Source: Eremomyces bilateralis CBS 781.70 (Eukaryota > Ascomycota > Dothideomycetes > Eremomycetales > Eremomycetaceae). From it: DNA of 64,000 nucleotides. The notes beneath the pieces are model-generated. The model saw nothing but the letters and a program-made list of their open reading frames with translations. It did no database searches and had not been told where the DNA came from. The stretch is from the NCBI RefSeq assembly GCF_010015585.1, contig NW_022985095.1:62001-126000 (forward strand), written 5' to 3'. Shown here one piece after another: positions 1 to 11,109 of the stretch (position 1 is its first letter; each line of letters begins with the position of its first letter). A program made the translations under genes and the position numbers.

Positions 1-3000
1 TCTTGTGATCTGGTTCGACGGTATACTAAACTGTCCGAAGCCCTGCCACTGACTCCTGTCTCCATCTTGGTTGGCTTGCGACTCTTCCCGTGGAGCGACT
101 TGCCATTGAGGGCGTGATTGAGAAGGTTGAGAGTAGGGTCGTCGAGCAGTCCATGTCAGAGCATGTGGTCTAAAGAAGCCGGCGCATATCGAGCAGATCT
201 CATGTGGATGAGAAAGTTTCTGAAGGACGATCAGATTGACAGACACGAAAGGAGAGGGAAAGTTATTCCCATACCTTGATAGACGCATTTCGAGGCATAG
301 TATAGAGTGAAACAGCCCCAATACAAAGAACTTCCACAACTAAAAAGAGGTATCAAGTGGTTCCATCGGCGATTCAATTCCGCAGTGAGCTCCAGCCGCG
401 AGATGCCAACAGGAGATACCGATTGCCATCAAAAAAGTTCCGGTCGAGATCCCGATAATAAGTGGGGCCACTTTATATATAGCACGTGACTGCCTGAGAT
501 ACTGGCAGGGACATCGACGATCCAGAAATGACATGAACTGTTTCAACTCCAAAAACCTCTCCCATTCACAGTTCACCTAATTATATTCGATATTCGATAA
601 TGTCTTCTGAGTGCCTTAGCATTGATTGGTTCGCAGGCCTAAAAAATATTTTAGAACTCAGTTTCCCTTCTTCATTTAATATATCCGATCAGGCCGTGAA
701 TCGACTGACGGCATCAAGAGTTCAGGACTACATCCTCAAATGATCCCCCTTCTTTCATTGCGCACCTGATCCGTGTACAACATACGGTACGCCATTCAAT
801 CGAGGTGCTGGAGTGGCTACTCTGCTATCTCGGCAGCTTTGGGCGGCATTGGGCTTCCCGATTACGTACTTGCTTAAAAATGCTATGCCTGACACGTTTG
901 GGATTCCGTATCGCGATCGCTATCGCGTTACATCAACCCTAGTGCCCTCCGTCACCAAGAATGTTGCTCTCGTATGTTCCATCGTCTTTCTCCTCTGCAT
1001 GAGGTATTTGCTTCCGCAATTTACAAGAAATCTCAAGTCAAAATTGTTAACTAGGGCTGTGGTACCTATTAATACCTACGCGACCTCCCGCAGGACCCAG
1101 GGGCCAGGACAGGGACAATGCACAATAATCAATAATGGAGCTTTGTTGGCAATCCAACCACTTAGCCAATGGGAGAATTGGCAATGAATGATCACCAATT
1201 TGGGTCAGACATGCTGCATGAGTGATGAGGCAATCGTCCAAACGAGTCAGGAATGTATTTCAAGAGTTCATCCGCGTAGCAACTAACTGGGGGTAGCCCA
1301 CTCTCACTAAGAGCTCTAGAAACATGAATAGCAGCGACAGGCCAAAAACCCCAAACCATCGAGGCGGAGCACCACGTGTGAAGTCCAGAAATACTTCCTA
1401 GCTATGCCTTATCAGGTTATCCTAGATTTCCATGTACGTACTTGGCGACAATCCCCACTCTTGCCTCTCAAAGACCAGGGTAACTTGAGGGTCGGCTTGG
1501 AGTCCACTGCAGGTTGCTATATATTGACAATGGATTGTTTTTGCCATCATGGAGACAGCCGAGATCGCGACGCCCGTGAACTAAGGAACTCTCCGCCGCT
1601 GCTACAACTCCCCTGCGACACACCGGCGATTCTACCATCCGGGAGATAGTCTGTTTGGCATGAACGAGATACTCATCCAGGGGCCTGGCCTTCGAATGGC
1701 ATCGGCTTAAATGGCTACCGTATTATCTATCATGATGGTAATTATATTTACCGTGAGACAGTCGTGGTGGGTGCTAGCCTACGACAGACCGCCGGTTTAA
1801 CCGGACCGTAAGCGCATGCCAACATTAATAATACAATGATGACCATGTACGGCATGTACATAATAGTATCAGAGACTCGGAGTCAAACAAGCCAAAAGAT
1901 GACTGGCGCGGATCGGATGGCTTCCGCGTCGTGGTGGAGGCGCGGAGCAATTTAATCTTTCTAAGTTCTTACATAGTTACTACTTACAGAACGGCGCATG
2001 CAGGGCGATCAGCTAAAGAACCTTAACACGAACTTGCTGGAACCGCTCTCTGTCATTCGAAGAAATTTTCCAGGGATACGAGTGGTTTAGAACTTATTAT
2101 CTGTCAGAACATTTCAATATTCCATGTCCTTCTATGCCCTTTTGATGCATATCGTACACAGTGTATAAAAAATGCTGAAGCCAAGGGAATTAAGAGTTAG
2201 ATCACACAGGTTTTCAATGACCTCAGCGGCTTCGTTGTCATCCGAAATTTCTATTTTCCTTCCCGAGGCATGTTTATTTAAAAATTCCGCGTCTCTCAGC
2301 TACCACCATGTCAGCGTTGCGAGTGGGTTTGAGCATCCAACAGTACAAGCCGCGCCCTATCCTCCGGATAACGTCTATCCGCAGAAAGTTTCCTGGTCGC
2401 AGCTGCATTACCAAGTCCGCACCTTGTTTCTGACTATAATCCTTCCATGTTCCTAGGCCAGTTAAGCAAAATTCTACCGGTGCGCGGCACTGTTCTATCT
2501 TAAATTGCTGCGGTGATCTCAGATCTACCCATGGTGCGACATCTCCTCTGCCCAACCACCCCACGCTGCAAGGCCGCCAGCCCGTTGACAGGCGGTCCGC
2601 GGGATCTCCGGCCTCCACATATTTCGTGCAATCGCGCCACACCCAGTCGGATCGGGATCCGCCCGCACATGAACCATGATAGATCAAAGTATCGGGATCA
2701 ACGACTCTGGGTCCTGGGAGCAGATGTCTCAGAAACGTGGTTGTAAGGCTGAAGGGTCACACCTGGTTTGATGTGCTGTTCGATGAAGTCTGATAGGCGA
2801 TGATTCCGCGTCAAGCGTCGAATCATTGCTTAAAGTCGCTTTGGTGCTGCGTTCAGAAACATCCCACAAATAGACTGGGGCTGGAAGTGCGGCGTGGATC
2901 CAAACATGCGAAGCCTATATGCGGGGGACAGTGTGGAACTATGGAATCATTATTGTCCTACTACAAGTTGGGCCACTGAAAATAGTGATGGAATTTCCAT

Positions 3001-3249
3001 TTCAAGAGACAGAAAGTCTGTTTCTAGTATCAGGTAATGATGGCCGTATATGGAGCATTCAAACTCCGGTCCTATGATTCGTTATGTCGTGGTATTCCAG
3101 AGGCGCCGCCCTTGATACATCAAATCCCACGTAAAATGTCCATTGCGGTTCTAAAGAGGAGCCAATGTCCGCAACTCATCTGGTGCTCCATTGGCGCCGC
3201 AATAACCCCACCCAACTCCATATCATTCAGAGAGGTCAGTCATTAGGGC
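1..3249. other. Gene-poor stretch at the window start
   Basis: I see no supportable gene here. Reading frames are short and none shows a known domain or a convincing splice set. The longest is a 137-residue minus-strand frame at 2274-2687, rich in Trp, Arg and Gly, which could be a decayed gene fragment. No tRNA, repeat array or transposon end was recognised. Confidence 0.5.
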
Positions 3250-4138
3250 TTACTTAGCGACAGCCCGCGTAAGTTCCTCTTGTTTTGCCGCTTTCAGATG
3301 AATTCGCTTTACATGATCCCGCTGTTGGAGGTTAGCGTAGAGCATGAGCTGAGAAGAGGCTTGAGCTTACCATATTGTCTACTCGGCTGAATACACGCTC
3401 GCAGCCTTCCCATTCGCACAGCACGCCCGGGTTATGTTTGGCCTCATGCCTCGCCAGGTCCTTCTTAGAGCTGAAGCCGCCACCGCGCGCTTGCGGACAC
3501 CCTTCGTGCCGGCAGAAGAACGATTTTGTGTGTCTCTTGTGATGTTTTCGGAGATCGCAGCCCCGGGTAAACACTGCCCGCGACGTGCAAGCCGGATATG
3601 CACAGCTCCAGGTGCCTTGCTTATTTAGATATCCGTATTGTCTCAGATCACCGGAACTGGGGGATACCGAGCGAGAGTAATCAGACCGCTGCGGATCTGG
3701 CGACGACTTGGCTGTGTAAACCCCGGCAGACGTAAAGGAGGGGGATCGAGAAGCGCGAGTGTGTAGCTCTGGGCTGAGACCAAGGCCATTATCATGGTAT
3801 TGATGATGTGACCGAGGAAATGAGAATGCTGGATCCGAAGGAGGGAACGCTAGTTGCTGAGAATCCGCAGATGGCGGCGGCGAGGACCAGATCTGCTGGC
3901 CCGTGTAGGATGTTTGCGAGTACGGTGCGTAGGTCGTTTGAGGAAGGTATTGTACAGGTGCATATGGAGGCGAGAATGTCGGTGCAGATTGCGGAAGAGA
4001 AGCTGCTCCTGGTCCGTAGATGGCTGGTATCGCAGTGTTCCCGGTCGAAGACGAGGCTAATGATGCCATGACTTCCTCGTGACTCATCATGGAGAGGTCT
4101 GTTTGGGATGGGTAGTAGCCAGACATGACGAGAGACAT
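3250..4138 (-). CDS. C2H2 zinc-finger protein with three C-terminal fingers
   Basis: Predicted 279-residue nuclear protein, probably a transcription factor. Residues 1-170 are low-complexity (Ser, Pro, Tyr, Gln rich), like an activation or disordered region. Three C2H2 fingers follow: C179-x4-C184 with H199/H203, C209-x4-C214 with H231/H235, and C241-x4-C246 with H259/H264. The third finger is only complete after splicing a 49-bp intron (3322-3370; donor GTAAGC, branch GCTAAC, acceptor AACAG), which supplies the RDHVKRIH half and ends at a TAA. Without the intron the last finger would lose both histidines, so I trust the junction. The start is the first ATG of the frame; a second ATG lies four codons on. 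Target genes are unknown, and no orthologue name is assigned. Confidence 0.85.
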
Positions 4139-7100
4139 TAAGAACTGAATTCAATGAGATGAGATGAATATGACGATTAATTATCAAATTATAAAAGAAG
4201 GCCCAATTGTTGAGGCTCAGCCCATGCCTTGCAAGTATACAAGGCTTCGTCGAGCGACCAGCCCTGTGGAAGGTGACAGGTAGGAATGAACAACAAGAGG
4301 CCTCAAAGACTTGGGAGTTCTTGTTCGAAAATAAGAAGACTATGAAGCACTCGAGGTAATGCGGGTCATAGAGACTTGATATAGGCTATCTCGCCCGATC
4401 GGTGAGCTTGTGGTCAAGCGTCTTACAATACTTAAGTGGCGGAGTTTAAGCTATTGTCCGTACGTTAACTGCAGATGGCCAGGCCTTGTAAAAGCCCACA
4501 CGTGATCCTCCGTTCCCATCGGTCATTATTTAAGAAAAGCGATGTACGGGAATAGAAGCTGAGGATCGATGCTTGCCCATAATAAGACAGTTCCGGACAC
4601 TGTCCCAGGCGGGCAAGTCTTGGTGTGTGGAGCTTTTCTTAGCCCCAGGGGGCTTAGTAGAAGGATCGACAGGCACGTCAGAGCCTCGAGGAGAGAGCAC
4701 TAGAGTTTCATGTTATTTTCTCTCTTTACGGAATAGACTCTCGAAGAAATCGTGTCCTATGGCCTGTCGGCGGGTAAGCATCCGGCAGCTTGGGGAATTG
4801 TTTGATCTCCGTCCAACCGATATGCAGAATGCCGCTATTGCAGGCTGCAGCAAGATCCGAGCAGTGGGAGGGGCCATGGACAGGCAGGAATCCTGCATGC
4901 CGCTTGGAATAAGTTGGGTGATAGGATTTAGTCTCATGTATGACAAGAGGACGGCTCGCAAATTGAGCCTTTTCCACACCAATGAATGCTTGGATATCAA
5001 CGTAAACATTCCGACCTTAGGACTTGATGGCTGCGATCTGCAAAAGAGCGACATTGTGCCGGATTCTAGTTTGTTTCGGGTTGGTCAGCACCAACTCCGA
5101 AAGATTTAACGCGACGGCTCAACTCGGGTTCGGCTTTTGGAACTATCAATCGGTGGAAATAGAATATTTGAGCAAGGGATCGTGAGCAAGGTCATCCTTC
5201 ATTCCAGTCGGTACATTAATATCGACTCGATCGCAGCATGATTAATGTTATAGTAATAGATGCTGCGAAATATGGGTAGAAGGGATCCGTAGCGCGTATC
5301 TGATTATTCTGGTAGAAGTTTGATGGAATCTCGCCTCTCGGGTTCATGGGGCCGAAATCCAAATCCCACGAAACCAATTAAGCATTTGCTTAGCGGTGAG
5401 ATGCTTATATTCGAAGATCCCGGGGAAGAGTCAAGAGCATTATTATTGGAAACGATGGTTAAGCGGTAAGGTTTATGAGTTTTGATATTGGTATTGACTA
5501 GCTTTGAAGACAAAGATGGTACCTTACATGTAGCAGTTACCAGGACACTGCATGACCCAATAGAGAAAGGGGTGTGGTGTTGGAGAGAAGAGGCGGGAGG
5601 TTCCAAATTCCAATGTCCATCCAGGGGGTGTCCATTCTCTCACCTTCACTTATCTCAAGGTCTCATAAAATTCGGGAGAATTGGTACCTATCCTCAACAT
5701 GCAAGTCAAACATTCAAAGAGCAAGGACGTGGAATACATCATGGTTAGAGAGCATTCTGCAACCTGGTTCTACCAAAGATTCAGATGGTGGGTCATTGAC
5801 CCGGGGTCTAATTATATTGCCGACAATTCACGATACTTCAACCCCTGCTTGATTGGGATTTGAGATGACGTGAATTGTATTTCATGCTTATGATTTAACG
5901 GTAGCTGTCACTGTTCAGCGCTCCGGCTCCTTACCGACTGAAGGGTCGAGTCGATCTCTAGGTTGGTGTTGCACAGTTGTAGAATAGAACGATAGAGAAG
6001 ACGTAGCTCAATGCTATATGGATCGGTTGCGGAAGACAAAGAAGAAATACTTGGTGGTATGAAAATAGCATTTCCCCCACTCGTTCGGGTTGTCTTGTAG
6101 GGAAGCTAGTCATGTCATCGTTTCGGAATGGATTTCGGGGCAAAGCTGATTTCCCGTGGCTTTGCTGGCGGAACAGGAACCCAAAACAAGTCAGTGCTAT
6201 CATTAGCAGGAGAAGTGAGGCTAGTCCAGCCGGTCGGATATATATTCCTATTGTTGGATTAACCTATTCCTGGGATCGAGTGGGTAGTGGTTTGGACTCT
6301 CCACGCAGTTCGCTCAATAAACCCGAACGCAGTTCTGAACTTGGGTCCTATCGCCAATTTGCATGCTAGTCATAAAATAACATTCAGTGGGTTACCTGCC
6401 ATCAAATATAAGGCCTCCTAAAGCCGATTTAAGACCGCTCGTGGTACTCAACACCCAGAACAGTCAATAAGGTGGGCATTCAATTGTATATTCGGAAGCC
6501 GAGTTGCGAGAGCTATGTATCTGTGCTCGTCAATACCTTAGCCATGGTTTAACTCTCTTAGTTAGAACAGTCCGCTACTACTCATTGGCCACCATAAACC
6601 GCCCTGTACTGATTTTCAGACTAGATGGACTGATGTAGTTCCCTGTTCACCTCCCGTCTTCTCAGTCAGCTCACTAAAGGGCTCACAACAGGGCAGTTGC
6701 GCTTTAAACAATTCCAAATATTGCACAGTCTAACTAATCTCTGTTTTATGGAGAATACTTGATTCCCTTCTGCAGAAACGGAACCAGCCAGCCGTTCTAC
6801 ACCCATCGTGATTGCTGAGCACCCTTTTTGCATGTCAAGCAGCTGAATACGAGAAGGGTTGCACCACACCAAGGTTTCTCGACATTAAGCATCGTACAAC
6901 CATTCTCCAAAGGTTGAGTAATACGGAACATTATGCATATTCTTCCTTAATCAGACGGCACTTTTCGGCTGCGTGGCATTTGGCTGGTAGGAGTATTCTT
7001 GGATACACGCCTCAGTCTCCGGTAGCAAGAAAACTGCAGGATGCCGGAAGCATTCGATCAATGAGAAACATGCGGGACGGATTCGATGAGCATAGCCTAT

Positions 7101-8058
7101 ATTCGACGAGCATATCCTATTCATCGTGGTAAGGATACCTAAGACAGATATATTCACATCGAGGACTTGCTATCGGCTAATCAGTAGCAGTTATAGGAAA
7201 TACTACTAGAATTTATCATAGATGGGATTATATGATCATTGGTCATTCATACTCGCACCCAGTATCTTCGAATCACTCACAGCATGGCTTCCAACCCGCT
7301 GGAGATTCTTTTCCATTACCGTCACCGTCGTCTTCGATCCAAGGGCGTCTTCTATGAATGTCAGGGTCCTATTTTTGCTCTGTGTCTCCACGTCATAGAT
7401 GGCTACGTTCCAATTATCCGAAGACATATGCTCCTTTGATTAGGGTGAATAGATAGATGTGTCTCCGAACTCCGGGCGTCTCTTAATGGAGCATATACTT
7501 AGTATGCCGTCGACCTAGTCGTGGTCGTTGACGCACGCGCAAGCTCATGATGGCCGATTGCGGGTCCGGGTCCAGTGAACTAGCCAAAACATTTCTTTTG
7601 GGGGGTTGAGCAGTAGAGTGACTGGGCCGGTGGAAAACTGTTCAATTGAATTTGAGGTGTAAGAGGACCGTTAACACAGAAACCCAGCAAACCCATATCT
7701 TCAGAGGAGGGGAGTGATCCAACGTTGGTTACAGATATGAAACTGGGGTGAACTCGTGCCTACGCTGACCACAACTGCACGATTGTGGACCGAGGGACAG
7801 ATGGGTCAGGAGCCAGGAGTACCAGGCTCAGGATCTGAAATGACAACCGGTCGAGAGGAAATGAGAACTCCAGGGTGTCAAACTAGAGTCTTGATTCCCA
7901 AAAGAAAGGGGCACGTTCCAAAGCCTGCGCAAAGATGTCCAAAACGCCTTCCAAGAGAGGAGTGTATTGCCTTCCGATTGGACGGCATCGAAGCACCGAC
8001 GCCATCCCATTATGCCTTTTTTGGTATCAGGGCAGTCAAATTGCGCCAGGGTCTTAAA
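4139..8058. other. Gene-poor stretch of 3.9 kb
   Basis: No frame here shows a domain, splice pattern or composition I can support. The longest is 178 residues at 4573-5109, overlapped by equally long antisense frames, which argues against coding. No repeats or RNA genes were recognised. The part just upstream of 4138 must hold the promoter of the C2H2 gene. Confidence 0.45.
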
Positions 8059-9143
8059 TTATCCAGCGCCCATAAACCATATCTCAACTCCGAGCACGTC
8101 GAATTTGGTCCCTTCGTCGCTCAGCGCCTCGTTACCGAATGTGGGACATGAACTCGAAACTCCTTTCTCAAGGTTGTCGTCAAGCCAAAGACCGTAATGA
8201 CCATCGCTGGAAGAGATCAGCATCAGCCGCATCAGGACCGCGCCATTGAACTTACCCTCCGCCTACGCTCAAATAACTCTGCTCGCAGTATATCATATAG
8301 TCGTTGATCCCACTGTACGGGAATGCTTTGAACCTGATCCGCTCTGGTGTACTCGTCCCGCTTCTGCTTACACCATTGGATGACGCCGGACTCAGCATGT
8401 TCCTTGCGTGTGATATCGTGGTCATTCGTTGCGCATTCGTCGTGTCTGCGGACGGCGGCGGAGGGAGCGAGGCAAGGGTAGGCAGCTCTTTCAAAATCGA
8501 AGCGCGCCATAGAAAGCATTCGCCGGTGCCGTAATAATAGGTGGTTGGATGTGGAGCATCGCTCAGATATGCTCCGAAGACCTGGAGAGTGAACGTGTTA
8601 GCTTTGCCGTCGACAAAGTGTTCAATCCCGACGTACATTGTCACCACCATCTTTTACCACCAAAACGAACCCTCCTCTTTTCCCGCGCAACGGCTCTAGC
8701 TTCTTGTATAACGTCGCCAAGCTCACGCCGTCCTGCGCCAGACTAAACGCCAACTTCCAATCCTCCACCAGCTGTAGCCGTGGGGGTAACAACAACCGAA
8801 TCTCCTCCGCCAGCGCTCGCGACAGCAATCTTCCAGAGCCTGTCGTGCTTTCCTTATACCCTTCCAGGGATAACGGTGTCAATGGCGGGGGTTGGAACGG
8901 GGATGCGTTCCGCCGTGGGGGGGTGTACACGCGATCCATCGTCGCCTTCTCGTGGGTGGCCGCGTGACCGGTTCGGGGTGGTGTGGAGGAGCTCGCCCGG
9001 GGCCCTTCGGATAGGCGTCGAAGTAGGCCAGATACGGCGTAGGTCACCGGGTAGGTAAAATAGGATGCGGATGGTCCGCTAGGTGGGGAGTGGGTGGGCG
9101 CCGGAGGGGCGTGGACTCGCTGCCCGGGAGATGATGACGGCAT
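8059..9143 (-). CDS. OXR1: Oxidation resistance protein 1, TLD domain (OXR1)
   Basis: Predicted 326 residues in three exons (8637-9143, 8256-8581, 8059-8206), with introns of 55 bp (8582-8636, GTACGT...CTCCAG) and 49 bp (8207-8255, GTAAGT...TTCCAG). The TLD domain fills about residues 95-326. Its marks include GGFVLVVKDGGDNVFGAY across the first junction, SYLSVGGGDGHYGLWLDD across the second, and a C-terminal stretch with FDVLGVEIWFMG. Members of the family protect against oxidative damage, and in yeast Oxr1 also acts on V-ATPase disassembly; that role here is by homology only. The N-terminal 90 residues are Pro/Ser rich and probably disordered. A Ser/Pro/Thr-rich insert interrupts the TLD domain, as is common in fungal copies. 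It lies 561 bp downstream of the uracil-DNA glycosylase gene on the same strand. Confidence 0.93.
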
Positions 9144-9704
9144 GCGGGATCCAATTCATCAATGAATGTGGGAATCGATAAGGATCGGGGATTAATGGTC
9201 TAGGAACAAATCAGAAATGGCATTCCCATCGAATGGGTAGGTTATACATGAGGAAGATGCCTTGAGGCCGCCTGCGTAGTCAGGCGAGTGGGGTATGGAT
9301 TTCATGGGTACGTGTCATGGAGTTGAAGAAATCATGGAAGGTCAGGTACACCATATCGACCGCTGTTTTTTACGTGACGGGCCGAACGGAAGACCTAAGT
9401 CCTAAACTAATTACCCCGGATTTCTTGGCAGATCCCATAGGGCTAAATGACAGGAGCGATTCAGGTATAAAGATCACTGAACTACTGCAACATGTCAAAA
9501 TTGGGTGACACGGGGGAATCCTTGATTCACGAGCTCTGAATAGGTACGTAGAATCGTGCTGTACGCCAAACCCTTGGTTCACCGCGGCGCCAATTTATCC
9601 AGATACTTGTGCAACGGGATCACAAGTAACAATCTGAAAGTTCATAGCCGTAGCGCCCCCAATATTAAAACCGAAAAGAACACCGAAAAGGCACGGATTC
9701 CAGC
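9144..9704. other. Intergenic, OXR1 promoter side
   Basis: Holds the 3' end of the upstream glycosylase transcript and the OXR1 promoter. No further gene or repeat is visible. Confidence 0.5.
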
Positions 9705-10755
9705 CTAAACTCCAGCTTCCTCAGGCGGAACGTCCAGATTCCAGTTGATCTCACCATCTTCGCCATATCGTTCCCGAAGCCATTCGTTCGTCTTTTTGAA
9801 ATGCCCACACTCGAACTAGATGACGATGTCGTCGGTTAGCCATGTCGCGTTCAAACCGGGGATAGATGAACCTACGAAGCCTCGAGAAGCACTCAAGGGA
9901 CTCGGATGCACGCTCTTCAAAACCAAATGCTTCGATCCACTAATTCCCGCACACCGCTTCTGGGCTGGGTTCCCCCATGCTAGGAACACCACCCCTCGCG
10001 TGCGCACCTTGACGACGGTGTCGATCACCTTTTGCGTGAATCGTTCCCAGCCTCGGCCGGCATGGCTATTGGCATCGTGAGCGCGAACGGTGAGGCAGGT
10101 ATTCAGCAGGAGGACGCCACGGTCCGCCCACGGAGTTAGTAGTCCACCTCTGTTCGGAGGAGGAACAAAATCGGGATAATCGATCGCCAGCGCTTTGTAG
10201 ATGTTCTTGAGGGATGGAGGGGCGGGGGTGGGAGGTCGGACGGAGAAGCAGAGACCGTGGGCTTGGTTGACGTTGTGATAGGGATCTTGACCGAGGATCA
10301 CGGCCTTGACGGTATTGAGGGGCGTATGACGGGACCTGCATGCCGTTGTTTAGCTCAGCTTTATATGGCTGCAGAACTCTCCTGACATACCAGCTATACA
10401 CATCAGAGCTGGGAGGGAAGACTTGCTTCCCGCTCTGCACCTCGTTCTTGAGGAATTTCTTCAGTTCCAGAAATTCCTTGCTTGTCACCTCATCCTTCAG
10501 GTGTGCCAGCCAACTTTCATGGAGCGTTGCAATCTCCAGCGCCAGCAATTCCTTTTGCTCGTCGGTGAGCTTGGCGACCCAGGCTGTTTTGTCGAACTTT
10601 GGAGCAGGTCCTTCTGCCGCCGCAACTTTAGCAGTGCCATTGGTAGTTGTGCTTGGTGCAGCATTTCGCTTGAAGAATGAAGTAATGGTTCCTGAAGGCT
10701 TGGATTTCTTTGCTGCCTCTTCAACAGCCCCGGCCGCTTTCCGTTTGAGTGACAT
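9705..10755 (-). CDS. UNG1: Uracil-DNA glycosylase
   Basis: Removes uracil from DNA, the first step of base-excision repair, in nucleus and mitochondria. Predicted 311 residues in three exons (10391-10755, 9876-10335, 9705-9815). Introns are 55 bp (10336-10390, GTATGT...GCAG) and 60 bp (9816-9875, GTAGGT...CTAG). Family-A UDG motifs are intact: GQDPYH with catalytic Asp139 and the HPSPLSA loop near residues 265-271. [10 protein letters not shown] lies between them. The last intron joins RGF to [13 protein letters not shown], the usual C-terminal block, which fixes that junction. N-terminal residues are basic (KRK near the start, KKSK), fitting a nuclear signal. A stretch reading SGTITSFF resembles a PCNA-interacting box with Ser in place of the usual Gln. 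The start is the only ATG upstream of this block. Confidence 0.96.
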
Positions 10756-10971
10756 TGTGCTCTTGGTGATCTTGAGGAGCTAAATTGAATTGTTAGAGGA
10801 GTTTCCACTGATGATGGATTGTAGACAATGCTTGGAACACCACAACACGATGCAAAAACTTGTGTTTGAGCAATGCTCAGCTTTAGCTCATGAATATATA
10901 TTGGGATAGACTGATCCGGATATGTTCATGTTAACCCCTGATTAACTGCTGAATGTTAACTTCTGATGTGA

Positions 10972-10991
10972 CTGAGTGACTGGTCACTCAG
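10972..10991. repeat. Inverted repeat upstream of UNG1
   Basis: CTGAGTGAC and GTCACTCAG are perfect inverted copies separated by TG, about 220 bp upstream of the UNG1 start. It could be a binding site for a dimeric regulator; no factor can be named. Confidence 0.5.
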
Positions 10992-10995
10992 CTGG

Positions 10996-11001
10996 ACGCG
11001 T
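10996..11001. promoter_or_regulatory. ACGCGT (MCB-like) site upstream of UNG1
   Basis: ACGCGT is the MluI cell-cycle box bound by MBF in yeasts, where it drives G1/S expression of DNA synthesis and repair genes including UNG1. One copy lies about 240 bp upstream of this UNG1 start and another at 11331-11336. The hexamer also occurs in unrelated places in this window, so the match could be chance. Confidence 0.3.
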
Positions 11002-11073
11002 CGCAGCGCGTTCTGGTCCGAGCGGGAGGCACCATGGGTGAGTCGGTGAGACGGTGAGCGGGTCCACCTATGA

Positions 11074-11109
11074 TGTATTGATGCCTGTATTGATGCCTAG
11101 TTTGATGCC
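11074..11109. repeat. 12-bp minisatellite, three copies
   Basis: Two identical copies of TGTATTGATGCC are followed by a third with changes at its 5' half (TAGTTTGATGCC). Lies in the UNG1 upstream region. Confidence 0.75.

Noticed and set aside
2513-2746. 77-residue plus frame opposite the 137-residue frame
   Set aside because: Antisense shadow; no independent support.
4573-5109. 178-residue plus frame
   Set aside because: Overlapped by antisense frames of 83-113 residues, no domain, no splice context.
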